A stretch of DNA of 13,874 nucleotides from Clostridia bacterium (lineage in GTDB: Bacteria > Bacillota_E > RBS10-35 > JAJYVN01): NCBI GenBank assembly GCA_027335515.1, contig DAHWHT010000353.1, forward strand, positions 1 to 13,874, written 5' to 3'. Within the stretch, counting starts at the first letter, position 1; the number at the start of each line of letters is the position of its first letter. Both the position numbers and the translations under genes were made by a program. Below, piece by piece: positions 13,274-13,874 of this stretch. Under the pieces are notes generated by a model that was not told the origin of the DNA, made no database searches, and worked only from the letters and a program-made list of their open reading frames with translations.

Positions 13274-13874
13274 GCGCGGGAGACGGGACCTGGATGCCGC
13301 CCCGGCTGACGGGTACCGAACGGCCGTCCCTTGAGGCGGCGTATGCGCTTGCCGCGGCGCGCCTCGCCACCGCCTGGACGGGCCGGGATCCCGGGCCCCT
13401 GGCCCGGCTGGGGCGCGGTCTGGCGCTTCTCCCGCCAGCCGCCCTGGGTCCGTTGGTGGAGCGGGCCGCAGCTTGCGGCGCCGGTTTGGACGCGCTGCGC
13501 CTCGCCTCCGCCCACTGCGACGGCGGCGGCTCGCCCGCATTGCTGGCGGCGCCGGTGGGCGGGGGCCGCCTGATCGATGTCGCGGAGGCATGGGTGCGGG
13601 ACGGCTGGGGGCGGCGGCCGGCGGCGGACGCCGAGGCGGCAAGGCGGTTGGCCGAGCTGTTCTTGCGGGTCGATCCGACCGACAGCTATCTGCACGCCGC
13701 CACCTGGGCCCGGCGCGCGGGCGGTCCGCCATCCAACGCGGGCCGCGGCGCGGCGCGCGGCGGTCCAGGCCTGTTGGCCCGCGTCTGGTGCGACTGGGCC
13801 GGTCTGTCGCGCGACGGGCAGGGCGTCCTGCGGGTGGACGTGCCGGCGGGTGGTGCCCCGGGCGGGCCCTGGTA
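13270..13874 (+). CDS. Unrecognised protein, N-terminal part (runs off the window)
   Basis: A frame stays open from GTG 13270 to the window edge, 201 codons plus two bases, with no stop. Its GTG overlaps the TGA of the phosphodiesterase gene (GTGA), the classic arrangement of coupled genes; ATG 13294, with GGGA upstream, is an alternative start. The visible part is Ala/Leu/Arg/Gly-rich and soluble-looking, with no signal peptide or membrane segment. Notable stretches are ASAHCDGGGSP, RLAELFLRVDPTDSYLHAATWARR and GLLARVWCDWAGLSRDGQGVLRVDVP, the last possibly beta strands. I recognise no family. Codon-position GC bias appears consistent with coding, but it was not computed. Position suggests it belongs with the hydrolase genes. 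Confidence 0.6.
   Translation, partial: MSAGDGTWMPPRLTGTERPSLEAAYALAAARLATAWTGRDPGPLARLGRGLALLPPAALGPLVERAAACGAGLDALRLASAHCDGGGSPALLAAPVGGGRLIDVAEAWVRDGWGRRPAADAEAARRLAELFLRVDPTDSYLHAATWARRAGGPPSNAGRGAARGGPGLLARVWCDWAGLSRDGQGVLRVDVPAGGAPGGPW

Noticed and set aside
10163..13732. Minus-strand open frame of about 1,190 codons
   Set aside because: It lies opposite three well-supported hydrolase genes. Its translation is Arg/Pro/Gly/Ala-rich with no domain motif; long antisense frames are expected at this GC content.
1..13874. CRISPR arrays, tRNA or rRNA genes, riboswitches
   Set aside because: No spaced direct repeats, cloverleaf-like segments, rRNA-like stretches or recognisable riboswitch cores were seen on either strand.

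Overview
GC-rich bacterial DNA (about 70% or more over most of its length, judged by eye). Genes are tightly packed and several lie behind strong purine-rich ribosome binding sites of the AGGAGG/GGGAGG type. Non-ATG starts are frequent: TTG for three genes, GTG for one, and apparently ACG for one. This style fits a high-GC Bacillota lineage (Symbiobacterium/Thermaerobacter/Limnochorda-like), but nothing in the window fixes the taxon; that assignment is inference.

Layout. (a) 1-406: a stretch of clearly lower GC (about half G+C) at the left edge abuts a 23-codon remnant of an FAD-dependent oxidoreductase on the minus strand; it looks like a gene interrupted by a mobile-element end. The 210 bases at 197-406 hold no gene I can support. 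(b) 407-1243: a protein made of three peptidoglycan-binding-type repeats. (c) 1333-4483, plus strand: a Gfo/Idh/MocA dehydrogenase, a BadF-type amino-sugar kinase and N-acetylglucosamine-6-phosphate deacetylase (NagA). The last two overlap. (d) 4491-5570, minus strand: a second Gfo/Idh/MocA dehydrogenase, convergent with nagA with a 7-base gap. (e) 5571-5807: a divergent control region with two clean inverted repeats. (f) 5808-8712, plus strand: Gfo/Idh/MocA no. 3, a xylose-isomerase-like TIM-barrel protein and Gfo/Idh/MocA no. 4. (g) 9003-13874, plus strand: two tandem sulfatase-fold hydrolases, a third alkaline-phosphatase-superfamily phosphodiesterase, and an unrecognised gene that runs off the right edge.

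How the genes may work together (inference). The kinase plus NagA make a short GlcNAc -> GlcNAc-6-P -> GlcN-6-P route. Around it sit four divergent sugar dehydrogenases and one TIM-barrel isomerase/epimerase, a toolkit typical of oxidise/epimerise/reduce chemistry on sugars or inositols. The three alkaline-phosphatase-superfamily hydrolases all carry threonine where true sulfatases carry the cysteine or serine that becomes formylglycine. They are therefore more likely to act on phosphate esters or diesters than on sulfate esters. Together the locus reads as a catabolic or remodelling cluster for an unusual, possibly phosphorylated, amino-sugar glycan. No transporter, regulator, glucosamine-6-phosphate deaminase, glycoside hydrolase or RNA gene is recognisable in the window.

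The most notable local observations are the apparent ACG start of the second sulfatase-like gene, the shared Thr nucleophile, and the histidine-rich loop that replaces the Rossmann glycine motif in two of the four dehydrogenases.
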